From JBJXGV01 sp046160485 (GTDB lineage Bacteria > Orphanbacterota > Orphanbacteria > JBJXGV01), in contig JBJXGV010000010.1 in NCBI GenBank assembly GCA_046160485.1, positions 1 through 64,000 of the forward strand: 64,000 nt of DNA, written 5' to 3'. Positions 32,013-40,727 of this stretch are shown piece by piece. Positions within the stretch are counted from its first letter, which is position 1; every line of letters starts with the position of its first letter. The notes beneath the pieces were generated by a model that saw only the letters and a program-made list of their open reading frames with translations, did no database searches and had not been told where the DNA came from. Both the position numbers and the translations under genes were made by a program.

Positions 32013-34724
32013 ATGAACCGCCACGTCAACGCGATCGCTGGGCGTCTGAGCCTGCGCCCGCCGCAGAGGCGCTCTCTCGAGATTCTCGACCGCATCACTG
32101 AGATCGCGCCGCCGAAGAAGGGCGCGGATGTGGCGGCGGCGCTCGACGCGATTCGCAGCGAATTCCCGCAGGTCACGGACTTCGAGCGCGAGTTTCCTTC
32201 AGTCTGCTTCGCGCTCGCGACGGGCGTCGGCAAGACGCGGCTGATGGGGGCGTTCATCAGCTACCTGCGACTCGCGCACGGCATCAATCACTTCTTCGTG
32301 CTGGCGCCGAACCTCACGATTTACAACAAGCTCATCGCCGACTTCACGCCGAACACGCCGAAGTACGTCTTCAAGGGAATCGCCGAGTTCGCGACCGAGC
32401 CGCCGAAGATCATCACGAGCGACAACTACGAGTCGGGCGCGGGGCTGCGACCGGCGCTGGTTCCCGGGTTCGAACGCGAAGTGCACGTGAACATCTTCAA
32501 CATCTCGAAGATCAACTCGGAGGTGCGCGGCGGGAAGTCGCCGCGTATCAAGCGGCTTTCGGAGTACATCGGCGAGAGCTACTTCGACTATCTGGCCGGG
32601 CTGCCAGACCTCGTGCTGCTGATGGACGAGTCGCACCGCTATCGCGCGAGCGCGGGTGTGCGCGCGATCAACGAGCTGAAGCCAGTGCTTGGTCTGGAGC
32701 TGACGGCGACGCCGGTCGTGGAGACGACGAAGGGCGCGGTGCGATTCAAGAACGTGATCTACGACTACCCGCTCGGCGCGGCGATGGCGGACGGCTTCGT
32801 GAAGGAGCCGGCCGTCGTCACGCGCAAGAACTTCAATCCGGCCGGCATGCTGCCTGAGGCGATCGAACGCATGAAGCTCGAGGACGGGCTGCGGCTGCAC
32901 GAGAGCGTGAAGGTCGATCTCGAGACGTATGCGCGCGAGAACGATCAGGCCATCGTGAAACCGTTCCTGCTCGTGATCGCGCGCGACACGACGCACGCGG
33001 GCGACCTCGTGAAGCTCATCAAGTCTGAGAGTTTCTTCGAGGGGCGCTACGCGGACAAGGTGATCCAAGTCGACTCGAGCCGGAGCGGCGCCGAGGAAGA
33101 GGAGATGATCGAGCGCCTTCTCAAGGTCGAGCACGCGGACGAGCCGACGGAGATCGTGATCCACGTCAACATGCTGAAGGAAGGCTGGGACGTGACAAAT
33201 CTCTACACGATCGTGCCGCTGCGCGCCGCGAACGCTCGCGTCCTCATCGAGCAGTCGATCGGCCGCGGCTTGCGGCTGCCGTACGGGAAGCGAACGGGCG
33301 TGACGTCCGTCGATCGCCTCAACATCATCGCGCACGACAAGTTTCAGGAGATCATCGACGAGGCCGGGCGGCCGGAGTCCACCATCCGGCTCCAGGCCGT
33401 CGAGATCGACGCCGACGAGCTTGCGCGGAAGACCGTGACCGTCGTGTCGCAGTCGCGACTCGCGACAGCGCTGGGGCTCGTGCCGCCGAATCTGACCGCA
33501 AGCACGATTGTGGCAGGTAGCGAGGAACCTCACGCGTTCACGAATCCCGAAGACCAGAAGGTCGCGCAGCTCGTGTACGGGCAGATCCGCAAGCTCGAGC
33601 ACCAACCGCAGCTCGTGCCGACAATCGCCTATTTGATGAAACCGGATGTTCAGGCCGCCATCGTGCGCGAAGTCGAGGCGCAGTACACACCCGCGCAGAT
33701 GACGCTCACGGGCATCGTGGAGCGGCCCAACATCGTGGACGTGACGGCTAAGACGGTCGCGCTCGTCGTTCGGGAGACGATCAGCATCCCTCGTATTTCT
33801 GTCGCTCCCACTGGCAACGTGACGTCGGGCTTCCGGCCGTTCACGCTCACGCTCGACGCGCTAAACTTTGCGGCCGTTTCCGAAGACCTGTGGATTCGGC
33901 ATCTGCGGACGAGTGAACTCGAAGTTCTGACACTCAGCGACTCGGGCATCGAAGAGGCGCGCCTCGAAGACTACATCGTGTTCGGATTGGCCGACTTCAA
34001 CGACCTCGCGTACGACACACACGCTGATTTTCTCTACGAACTCGCAAGCCAGGCCGTGCGGCATTTTCGCGCCTACTTATCCGAGGACGACACGCGCAAA
34101 GTGCTTCGATGCCATCAGCGCGAGATCACGCGACTCATCCGCAGCCAGATGCAGCCGCACTACTGGGAAGAAGCAGACGGCTTTGAGGTGCAGGTTCGGC
34201 AGACGTTCACCGAGATGAAGCGAAGCGCCTACAAGCAAACGGTCGGCGAGCCAGTGCTCGACTTTCGCGCGTCGCCGAGGGACAAGAGCAACATGATGAG
34301 GTATCTATTCGGCGGGTTTCAGCGCTGTCTCAATCACGTCGAAAAGTTCGCATCCGATGCTGAGCGTAAGCTCGCGGTCATCCTCGAGCGCGACACGATC
34401 AAGTGGTGCAGGCCACCCAGAGGCCAGTTCCTGCTTTTCTACCGCGACGGTGCAGATCAACTCGAGTATCAACCGGACTTCGTTGCGGAGGCCGAGGAAG
34501 TGATCTACATGCTCGAGCCGAAGGCGAGCGATCAACTGAACGATCCGATCGTTCTTGCAAAGAAGGACGCTGCGGTCACGTGGTGCCGCAACGCCGCGAA
34601 GCATTCGACGACATACGGCGGCAAACCATGGCGGTACGTCTTGATCCCGCACGACCAGATCGCGGACAACATGACGCTCGAAGCGCTCGCGAAACGGTTC
34701 GGAACTAGAGAGACGGGCGCGTGA
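32013..34724 (+). CDS. Type III restriction Res-like helicase-nuclease (BPTD_3080-like)
   Basis: A 903-residue protein. Helicase motifs are FALATGVGKTRLMGAF (I, ~68), LLMDESHRYRA (II, ~203), LELTATP (III, ~229) and VLIEQSIGRGLRLPYGKRTG (VI, ~412). The C-terminus carries a probable PD-(D/E)xK nuclease core: YQPDFVAEAEEVIYMLEPKA (~819-838), with Asp of PDF and the E-x-K of LEPKA. This layout is that of type III Res subunits, which cut DNA after ATP-driven communication between unmethylated sites. The methyltransferase upstream is the natural partner. It closes the array; the thioredoxin-like gene that follows has its own ribosome site and looks unrelated. Confidence 0.92.
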   Translation: MNRHVNAIAGRLSLRPPQRRSLEILDRITEIAPPKKGADVAAALDAIRSEFPQVTDFEREFPSVCFALATGVGKTRLMGAFISYLRLAHGINHFFVLAPNLTIYNKLIADFTPNTPKYVFKGIAEFATEPPKIITSDNYESGAGLRPALVPGFEREVHVNIFNISKINSEVRGGKSPRIKRLSEYIGESYFDYLAGLPDLVLLMDESHRYRASAGVRAINELKPVLGLELTATPVVETTKGAVRFKNVIYDYPLGAAMADGFVKEPAVVTRKNFNPAGMLPEAIERMKLEDGLRLHESVKVDLETYARENDQAIVKPFLLVIARDTTHAGDLVKLIKSESFFEGRYADKVIQVDSSRSGAEEEEMIERLLKVEHADEPTEIVIHVNMLKEGWDVTNLYTIVPLRAANARVLIEQSIGRGLRLPYGKRTGVTSVDRLNIIAHDKFQEIIDEAGRPESTIRLQAVEIDADELARKTVTVVSQSRLATALGLVPPNLTASTIVAGSEEPHAFTNPEDQKVAQLVYGQIRKLEHQPQLVPTIAYLMKPDVQAAIVREVEAQYTPAQMTLTGIVERPNIVDVTAKTVALVVRETISIPRISVAPTGNVTSGFRPFTLTLDALNFAAVSEDLWIRHLRTSELEVLTLSDSGIEEARLEDYIVFGLADFNDLAYDTHADFLYELASQAVRHFRAYLSEDDTRKVLRCHQREITRLIRSQMQPHYWEEADGFEVQVRQTFTEMKRSAYKQTVGEPVLDFRASPRDKSNMMRYLFGGFQRCLNHVEKFASDAERKLAVILERDTIKWCRPPRGQFLLFYRDGADQLEYQPDFVAEAEEVIYMLEPKASDQLNDPIVLAKKDAAVTWCRNAAKHSTTYGGKPWRYVLIPHDQIADNMTLEALAKRFGTRETGA

Positions 34725-34771
34725 ACCACTTCCCCCGACTCGTCACAGACGGCACCTAAGGAGTTCAACTC

Positions 34772-35356
34772 ATGGCCAAGACCGCTTCTACGATGCTCGC
34801 GCTCGGCACACCGGCGCCCGACTTCGCGCTGCCGGATGTCGTGACGGGCGGCACGATTTCGCTCGAGACGTTTCGCGGCAAGACTGCGCTGCTCGTGATG
34901 TTCATCTGCCGGCACTGTCCGTTCGTGATTCATGTGCAGGATGAGTTGGCGCGCGTGGGGCGCGACTACGCGAGCACGGATCTCGGCATCGTCGCGATCA
35001 GCGCGAACGACGCGTCGGTTCACACCGAGGACGCGCCCGCCAGCTTGCGCGAGATGGCGCAGAACCTCGGCTTCACGTTCCCGCTCTGCTACGACGAGAC
35101 GCAGGCCGTAGCGAAGGCATTCCGCGCCGCCTGCACGCCCGACTTCTATCTCTTCGACGCGGCGCGCCGGCTCGTCTACCGCGGCCAGCTCGACGACGCG
35201 CGCCCCGGCAGCGACGCGCCCGTCACGGGGCGCGACCTACGCGCGGCGATCGACGCGACCCTCGCCGAGCGCGCGCCCGACGCGGCGCAGCGCCCCGGCA
35301 TCGGCTGCAACATCAAATGGAAGCAAGGCAACGCGCCGGAGTACTTTGCCACATAG
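34772..35356 (+). CDS. Thioredoxin-fold peroxiredoxin-like protein
   Basis: A 194-residue cytosolic protein of the AhpC/TSA/redoxin group: GTPAPDFALPDVVTGGTISL at the N-terminus, LLVMFICRHCPFVIHVQDEL with a CxxC active site (CRHC), and ACTPDFYLFDAARRLVYRGQ. A fourth conserved cysteine motif is GIGCNIKWK near the end, typical of this subfamily. It probably reduces disulphides or peroxides. AAGGAG lies eight bases before the ATG. First gene after the restriction array, with GC-rich coding typical of the core chromosome. Confidence 0.9.
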   Translation: MAKTASTMLALGTPAPDFALPDVVTGGTISLETFRGKTALLVMFICRHCPFVIHVQDELARVGRDYASTDLGIVAISANDASVHTEDAPASLREMAQNLGFTFPLCYDETQAVAKAFRAACTPDFYLFDAARRLVYRGQLDDARPGSDAPVTGRDLRAAIDATLAERAPDAAQRPGIGCNIKWKQGNAPEYFAT

Positions 35357-35382
35357 GAGAGTGCCCACATTAGGAGATCGCA

Positions 35383-35946
35383 ATGCGCGACGACGATCAC
35401 TTCCTCAGCCACAGCGTCGTGTTCAACATCCATCTCCGAAATTTCGTTCTGGCGAACAGCCCCGACGTCGTGTGGCTATTCACCGATGATGCCGACGCCC
35501 TTCTCGCGCGCTTTTGGAACCGAACGGCCGCCGGCATCGATGAGCCTCATCGGCGACCCGCGGCTGGACTGACCGGGCTGTCCATACACCGCGTCGAGAA
35601 CCACCTGACTCGCGTGATCGCGTTTCCGCCGCCCGAGAGGATGACCGAGAACTACTTCATCGCGATCGCGTGCCCTCCGGAGAATGAGCGCGGCGATTCG
35701 CCGGAGCGACCGCCCCCAACCCCGCGATACTTCACGCTCGAGATGGGCCACGAAAGCCGGAAGACGGGAACCGTGCTAGCGGAGTGGACGCCGCATGCGC
35801 ACCTGAACTACGGGGAAGGGCCCGAACCGAAAGAATCGGCCTTCTTGGCGTGCGTGGCACGCCTTCTATCCGGAGACGTAAAGGTTGACGCCGCATTCAT
35901 GCGACCGACGCCCCCCACATTGCCGCGCGACGAGACCCGACACTGA
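35383..35946 (+). CDS. Hypothetical protein
   Basis: A 187-residue protein of unknown function, with no signal peptide or membrane helix. Visible segments: HSVVFNIHLRNFVLANSPDV, LTGLSIHRVENHLTRVIAFP and YFTLEMGHESRKTGTVLAEW with NYGEGP. It has an AGGAG six bases before the ATG and lies 26 bases after the redoxin gene, so the two may be co-transcribed. The pattern FTLE(M)...VLAEW is reminiscent of small proteins found in defence or phage-derived regions, but nothing firm can be said. Confidence 0.65.
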   Translation: MRDDDHFLSHSVVFNIHLRNFVLANSPDVVWLFTDDADALLARFWNRTAAGIDEPHRRPAAGLTGLSIHRVENHLTRVIAFPPPERMTENYFIAIACPPENERGDSPERPPPTPRYFTLEMGHESRKTGTVLAEWTPHAHLNYGEGPEPKESAFLACVARLLSGDVKVDAAFMRPTPPTLPRDETRH

Positions 35947-36006
35947 CAAGATGAGCTACAGAGAGGCGAGCGCCTCTTGGGCCATCGCCGACGCACGCGC
36001 GGATAA

Positions 36007-36168
36007 GGCGTTCAGATCGGGATCGTCAACAACACCGATTCGATGTCGGGCTTTCAGCTCGCGTTCATCAACGTGGCGCGAAAGATGTACGGCCTGCAGA
36101 TCAGGCTCCTGAACATCATCAACGAGAAAGAGAACTTGCCGATCCTGCCGATCGTGAACTGTAACTTC
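36007..36168 (+). pseudogene. C-terminal remnant of a surface repeat protein (LA_2272-like)
   Basis: About 54 codons in one frame read GVQIGIVNNTDSMSGFQLAF, then FINVARKMYGLQIRLLNII and LPILPIVNCNF. This is the repeat pattern G-xQ-IG-xxN-A/N-xxxxGxQ-x-GxxN that ends in LPxxPIxNxxF, as in LA_2272-type surface repeat proteins. There is no start codon or upstream repeats, and the frame runs on past the usual C-terminal Phe into the next gene, so this is a broken tail. The 60 bases before it hold nothing recognisable. Confidence 0.6.
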
Positions 36169-36181
36169 CAACGAGGCGGCA

Positions 36182-37765
36182 CTAGCTCGCGAGGCGCTCG
36201 CGCATGGCCTCGGCGCTCGCGTCGAAGCGCGCGCCGGCGCGCGGCAACATCGCGCGGTAGAACGCAACCGCGATCGCGAAGGCCGCGGCCTCGCCCGCGA
36301 GGAGCGCCGGCGCGCCCGACGCATCGAGCGCGAACCAGACGCCCGCCGCGGCGACCCAGATCGCGAGCCCGACGACGGCGCCGGCCAGACCCCCTGCCTG
36401 ATCGACGCGATCGAAGTTGTAGAAGTGGCGCGGCGCGGGCGCGCGCACCGACACGACGTTGCCCCACGCGGCCGTGAGCACCATCGCGCTCGCGACGCAC
36501 AGAAACATCGTTAGCGCCGAGGGGGCGCCGAAACGCGCGGCTCCCGTGACCCACAGCGGCAGCGTCTGCATCGCGACGAGTGCGAACGCGGCGACGTTCT
36601 TCGACGCGATGACGCGGGCGCCGTCGAGGGGCAGCAGCCGGTAGCGGTCGACGCCGCCGCGATCGAGGCCGAACGCGTTCAGCGGGATCGCCATTTCGGC
36701 AACCGCGACGAGCGACGCGAGCCCGAGGAGTGCGATGTCGGGCGGGCTCGCGCGCAGCGCGAGGAACACCGCGCCGCCAGCGCCGATCGCGAACCCCATC
36801 CACGCGTCCATCGTTCGCAGGAGGTAGCGCAACTCCTTCGCGGCCGCCGCGCCGAACGGCGCCGACACGAACGGCCAGCCGGAGATCGCGCGCGTCTTCC
36901 GGCCGGCGCTCGCGACGCCGGCGACGGGATGAAGGAGCATGCGACGCACGCTCCACACGGCGACGCCGAACGCCGCCGCCGCGAGGGCCGCGAGCGCGGC
37001 GATCGACGCGGCCGCATCGCGCCCCGCCGCGGCGCGCGCGGCGAGCGACGCGGGGCTCCAGCGCCCGAGCGCGACGAGCGCCCCCTCGGTGCCGCTGCGA
37101 TTCACGAGGAGCCATTGCTGGTCGCGATAGCGCATCACGAAACCGGAGTCCTCGAGCGCGAAGTCGATGCGCGCGGCGAACACGACCGCCACGATCAGCA
37201 CAAGAAGGAGCGCGGTCGCTGCCTCGCGCGCGCGGCGGCTCGCGAGGATCGCCGCCGACGCGAGCGCGATCGCCCACGACAGAAGCGCCGACACAGCGAC
37301 GAAGAGGGCGCCGGCGATGGCGCCCGCAAACGGGCTCGGCGCGACCGCGAGCGGAATGAGCGAGAGCGCCGACAGTATCGCGAGCGCCACGTAGACCGGC
37401 TGCACGAGCGCGCCGGCGATCGTGACGGCGAAGATCTGCGCGGCGGAGAGCGGGAACTGCGCAAGCCGCGCCGGCGCGAAACCGGGGCGCGCGATATCGA
37501 TGCTCTGGAGCAGAAGCGGAACGCAGATCCACGCGAAGAGAAGATTCGTCATCGTGGCGTTCGTCAGGAGCAAACCCATTTCAAGCTCGCCTGCGCGCAG
37601 GCGCGACGCGGCGGCGAAGCAGAGCGCAGCATGCCCCGGAAGCGCCAGCACGCAGATCACCGCGAAGATCGCGACCTCGGCGCCGCGCATCGCGCCGCGC
37701 CGCGCAAGGCCCCGCCAGTACGCGCGAAACTGATACGGCAGAAGCGCCGCTACGACGTGAGCCAC
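36182..37765 (-). CDS. ABC-2 type transporter permease
   Basis: A 527-residue membrane protein with about twelve helices, for example VAIFAVICVLALPGHAALCF, AVTIAGALVQPVYVALAILS and AFALVAMQTLPLWVTGAARF. The soluble loop FVMRYRDQQWLLVNRSGTEG lies between two membrane blocks. It overlaps the ABC ATPase gene by 16 bases at its 5' end, so it is the permease of that exporter. Substrate is unknown. The far end lies next to the surface-protein remnant at 36007-36168. Confidence 0.82.
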   Translation of the reverse strand: MAHVVAALLPYQFRAYWRGLARRGAMRGAEVAIFAVICVLALPGHAALCFAAASRLRAGELEMGLLLTNATMTNLLFAWICVPLLLQSIDIARPGFAPARLAQFPLSAAQIFAVTIAGALVQPVYVALAILSALSLIPLAVAPSPFAGAIAGALFVAVSALLSWAIALASAAILASRRAREAATALLLVLIVAVVFAARIDFALEDSGFVMRYRDQQWLLVNRSGTEGALVALGRWSPASLAARAAAGRDAAASIAALAALAAAAFGVAVWSVRRMLLHPVAGVASAGRKTRAISGWPFVSAPFGAAAAKELRYLLRTMDAWMGFAIGAGGAVFLALRASPPDIALLGLASLVAVAEMAIPLNAFGLDRGGVDRYRLLPLDGARVIASKNVAAFALVAMQTLPLWVTGAARFGAPSALTMFLCVASAMVLTAAWGNVVSVRAPAPRHFYNFDRVDQAGGLAGAVVGLAIWVAAAGVWFALDASGAPALLAGEAAAFAIAVAFYRAMLPRAGARFDASAEAMRERLAS

Positions 37766-38529
37766 GACAGCTCGGGCGGCGCGGCATCGCGCGCACCCAC
37801 CGACTCCGCGAAGAGATCGTCGAGGCGCCGCCCCGATGCGCGCAGCTCTTCAAGCGTGCCCTCCGCGACGATCCGCCCCTTCGCGATGATCGCGTAACGA
37901 TCGGCGAGCCGCTCCACGATCTCGAGGATGTGCGACGTCAGGAAGATCGTCACGCCGCGCCGCGCGAGCGTCGCGAGCAAGAGGCGGATCTGCTTCCCCG
38001 CGATCGGATCGATTCCCTCGAACGGCTCGTCGAGGAAGAGCGTCGTCGGATTGTGAATGAGCGCGACGGCGAGCGCGAGCTTCTTGCGCATTCCGTGCGA
38101 CGCGTCCACCGCGTAGGTGCCGCGATCGTCCCAGAGATCGAGAAGCCGCAGGAGATCCTCGGCGCGCCGCGCGGTTTCCTCGCGCGCGAGGCCGTAGACG
38201 CTGCCGACCATCGTGAGGTGTTCCCAGAGCGAGAGCCGGTCGAACAGCGCGAGGTTGTCGGGGACGACGCCGATCTCGCGCTTCACCGCGAGCGCGTCGG
38301 TGCGGATCGAGCGGCCGCCGATGAGCGCGTCGCCCGAGTCGGGAGCGAGGAGCCCCGTGAGCATGCGCACCGTCGTCGACTTCCCCGCGCCGTTGGGCCC
38401 AAGAAAACCGAACGAACATCCGCGTGGAATCGCGAGGCTCACGTTGTCGACGGCGACGCGCGCACCGAATCGCCGCGTTAGCTCGCGCAGTTCGATCGCG
38501 TGCGCCGCCGTCATCGCGCGAGGAACCAT
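37750..38529 (-). CDS. ABC transporter ATP-binding protein
   Basis: A 259-residue ATPase of the ABC-2 exporter type (CcmA/NatA-like). Walker A is FLGPNGAGKSTTVRML, the signature is weak (ASHGMRKKLALAVALIHN, with HGMRKK where LSGGQ is usual), and Walker B is TTLFLDEPFEGID. A switch His follows in FLTSHILEIVERL. Start is taken as 38529, though ATG six codons later (MTAAHAIEL) is equally likely. It overlaps the permease by 16 bases and the hydrolase gene upstream by 19 bases: a tightly packed three-gene operon. Cargo is unknown. Confidence 0.92.
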   Translation of the reverse strand: MVPRAMTAAHAIELRELTRRFGARVAVDNVSLAIPRGCSFGFLGPNGAGKSTTVRMLTGLLAPDSGDALIGGRSIRTDALAVKREIGVVPDNLALFDRLSLWEHLTMVGSVYGLAREETARRAEDLLRLLDLWDDRGTYAVDASHGMRKKLALAVALIHNPTTLFLDEPFEGIDPIAGKQIRLLLATLARRGVTIFLTSHILEIVERLADRYAIIAKGRIVAEGTLEELRASGRRLDDLFAESVGARDAAPPELSWLTS

Positions 38530-39608
38530 TCCACGAGCTCCGCGTCATCGACGATCGACCAAGTGTGCGGCGACGACCCCGACTCGAAGCCGTCGCGCGC
38601 TTGATGTGTCGTGACGAGTTCCGCGTCGACGCTTCCCAAGAGCTTCAGGTCGTTGATGAACGCGGCGAGGTCGATGGAGTTGATCTGGTAGTAGCTCTTA
38701 CGGCGATTCTCTACCCACCAATCGACGTCGGGCTCGTGGTAGGCGCGGACCGGCAGGCCGACCAGTTCGCGCGCGCGCCCGCCGGCGTCCGCCGAGAAGA
38801 CGTACGGCGAGTACTCGACGTAGCGATCGAATCTCTCGCGCGGCGTTCCGCCGAGGTTCGTCTCGAGCAGGTAGTTCACCCAGCGGCCCTCATCGGCGGC
38901 GGCCGCGTGGAAGTTGTCGCGCGTCGCGCGGCGGCACGACTCCCACATGCGCACCATGTCGAGCGGCGCGTCGACGACGGCGACGCCGGCGACTCGGAGC
39001 GCGGACGCCTCCGGGTGCCGTCGCACGTGAAGCGCGATGCGAAGCGCGCGCGTCCCGCCCAACGACTGCCCGGCAAGATACACGGGAGCGCCGCGCACTC
39101 CGTTCTCCGCGAGCGCCGCTCCGATCCGCGCGACGACATCCGCCGTCGTTGCGTCATCGAAGTAGAAATCGAGCGGGTTACCAGTTGTGATTCGCAGGAT
39201 CGCGAGCCCGCGCGCCAACGCTTCGCGATCGAACGACCCGACGGGAGGCACGCCCTCGCCGATCTTGACGCGCCACCCGTCGGGGAAGACGACGACTCCG
39301 ACGGTTGGCGCGCCGCCGCCCGGCAGAATGAGTCCGAAGCCTTTCTCAGTGAGCGGTATCGCGCGCTCTGGCTCGGGGCCGATCCGCAGGAAACCGTCCT
39401 GCGGCGAATAACGTTCGATCACTTTCGGGAGCGGCAGCTCGTGCGCGGTGTCGTGTGCGGTGCCGTGTGCGCCGGCGCTCGCAAGCGAGTCCGCGGCTGG
39501 CCCGCGTTCGACGGCCCGCGCTCGCGGCGGCGCCATCGCGAGCAACGCCGCGAGCGCCGCGCAAAACATCCATGCACCGCGAATCGAAAACTTCTCGGAG
39601 AGACGCAT
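38511..39608 (-). CDS. Secreted alpha/beta hydrolase
   Basis: A 365-residue protein with a signal peptide (GAWMFCAALAALLAMAPPRA) and an alpha/beta-hydrolase core. The nucleophile elbow is PVYLAGQSLGGTRAL (Ser in GQSLGG, ~200) and VGVVVFPDGWRVKIGEG is a strand near the N-terminus. A late His in TSPHTWSIVDD-like context (SSPHTWSIVDDAELV) could be the catalytic His. Substrate is unknown; esterase or peptidase are possible. It overlaps the ABC ATPase gene and is transcribed first in the exporter operon, which might mean it processes the transported molecule. Confidence 0.8.
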   Translation of the reverse strand: MRLSEKFSIRGAWMFCAALAALLAMAPPRARAVERGPAADSLASAGAHGTAHDTAHELPLPKVIERYSPQDGFLRIGPEPERAIPLTEKGFGLILPGGGAPTVGVVVFPDGWRVKIGEGVPPVGSFDREALARGLAILRITTGNPLDFYFDDATTADVVARIGAALAENGVRGAPVYLAGQSLGGTRALRIALHVRRHPEASALRVAGVAVVDAPLDMVRMWESCRRATRDNFHAAAADEGRWVNYLLETNLGGTPRERFDRYVEYSPYVFSADAGGRARELVGLPVRAYHEPDVDWWVENRRKSYYQINSIDLAAFINDLKLLGSVDAELVTTHQARDGFESGSSPHTWSIVDDAELVEWFLAR

Positions 39609-39731
39609 CTGTGAACCTCCGCGTTGAGGTCGCTACGGCGCGGACGAGTATACCCGCCGCACGCGGGAACCGCTGCCGTCATCCGCGCGGATCGCGGCAA
39701 GAATCGGGTGGTTGCGGCGCGAGCGCGCGAG

Positions 39732-39737
39732 TAACGT
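39732..39737 (+). promoter_or_regulatory. -10 box for the EamA gene
   Basis: TAACGT ends 6 bases before the ATG at 39744, the spacing expected for a leaderless mRNA. Confidence 0.4.
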
Positions 39738-39743
39738 ACGCGA

Positions 39744-40688
39744 ATGAACCCGCGCCAAGTCGATCCGCGAAGCGACGATAACGAAGAAGCTGCACCGAGC
39801 GCCGCGCACCATCCGTGGGCCGCCGCGTTTCACCTCGGCGTCGTCTACATCGTCTGGGGCAGCACGTATCTCGCGATTCGTTACGCGGTGCGCGAGGGCT
39901 CGGGCTTCCCGCCGTTTACGATGAGCGGCATGCGCGTCGCAGCCGCCGGCGCGATCCTCCTCGCGTGGTCGGCGCTCACGCGCAAATCGCTGCGACTTTC
40001 GCGCGATGAACTTCGTGTACTCATTGTCTCAGGGCTTTTGCTCTGGGTCGGCGCGAACGGGCTCGTCGTCTGGGCCGAGCAACGCGCAAGTTCTGGCTAC
40101 GCGGCTCTCCTCGTCGCCGCGATGCCGATCTGGACGGCGCTCATGGTTGCGATCATCGATCGCCGGGCGCCGTCGCGCCTCCTGATCGCATCGCTCCTGA
40201 TCGGATTCGCGGGGATGGGCGTGCTTTCCGCGCCCGCGCTCCTACACGGCGCGCGCGCCGACGTCATGAGCACCGTCGCGCTCCTCATCGCGCCGATCAG
40301 TTGGAGCGCGGGCTCGCTCCTCCAGCAGCGCCGCTCGGTGCGCGTCGCCGCGGAGGTCAGCTCCGGCTACCTCATGCTCTTCGGCGGAATCGGATTCGCG
40401 ATCGTGGCGCTTCTCACGCGCGAGCCGCTCCCGACGCCGACACCATCCGCGTGGATCGCATGGGCGTATCTTCTCGTCTTCGGCTCGCTGCTCGGATTCA
40501 CGTCGTTCGTGAAAGCGCTGAAGATGCTGCCGACGAACGTCGTTATGACGTACGCCTACGTCAATCCTTTGATCGCGGTGTTGCTCGGCTGGGTTTTCTT
40601 GCGCGAGCCGCTAACACTTGCGACGTGGATCGGCACCGCGCTCATTCTCGCGGGAGTCGCCGGCGTGTTTCGCGCGCGGCAATCGTAG
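39744..40688 (+). CDS. EamA/DMT-family transporter
   Basis: A 314-residue inner-membrane protein with ten predicted helices arranged as two EamA repeats. The first begins FHLGVVYIVWGSTYLAIRYA and the second SSGYLMLFGGIGFAIVALL. YAYVNPLIAVLLGWVFLREP is the typical final signature of this family. Members export amino acids or other small metabolites; substrate is not predictable here. The start at 39744 has a -10 box directly upstream and no ribosome site. It is a single gene that converges with the GreA-fusion gene. Confidence 0.92.
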   Translation: MNPRQVDPRSDDNEEAAPSAAHHPWAAAFHLGVVYIVWGSTYLAIRYAVREGSGFPPFTMSGMRVAAAGAILLAWSALTRKSLRLSRDELRVLIVSGLLLWVGANGLVVWAEQRASSGYAALLVAAMPIWTALMVAIIDRRAPSRLLIASLLIGFAGMGVLSAPALLHGARADVMSTVALLIAPISWSAGSLLQQRRSVRVAAEVSSGYLMLFGGIGFAIVALLTREPLPTPTPSAWIAWAYLLVFGSLLGFTSFVKALKMLPTNVVMTYAYVNPLIAVLLGWVFLREPLTLATWIGTALILAGVAGVFRARQS

Positions 40689-40727
40689 CGCGCACCCCGC
40701 GTGTCGGGGCGGCGCGCCGAACGCTAC
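40685..40727. terminator. Bidirectional hairpin between convergent genes
   Basis: GTAGCG at 40685-40690 pairs with CGCTAC at 40722-40727, with an inner CCCCG/CGGGG stem. It lies exactly between the ends of the EamA gene and the GreA-fusion gene and contains both stop regions. No T-tract is obvious. Confidence 0.45.

Noticed and set aside
23839..34724. DISARM or BREX locus
   Set aside because: An SNF2 helicase and a methyltransferase are present, but no drmA/drmB/drmC, pglZ or brxC-type genes are seen.
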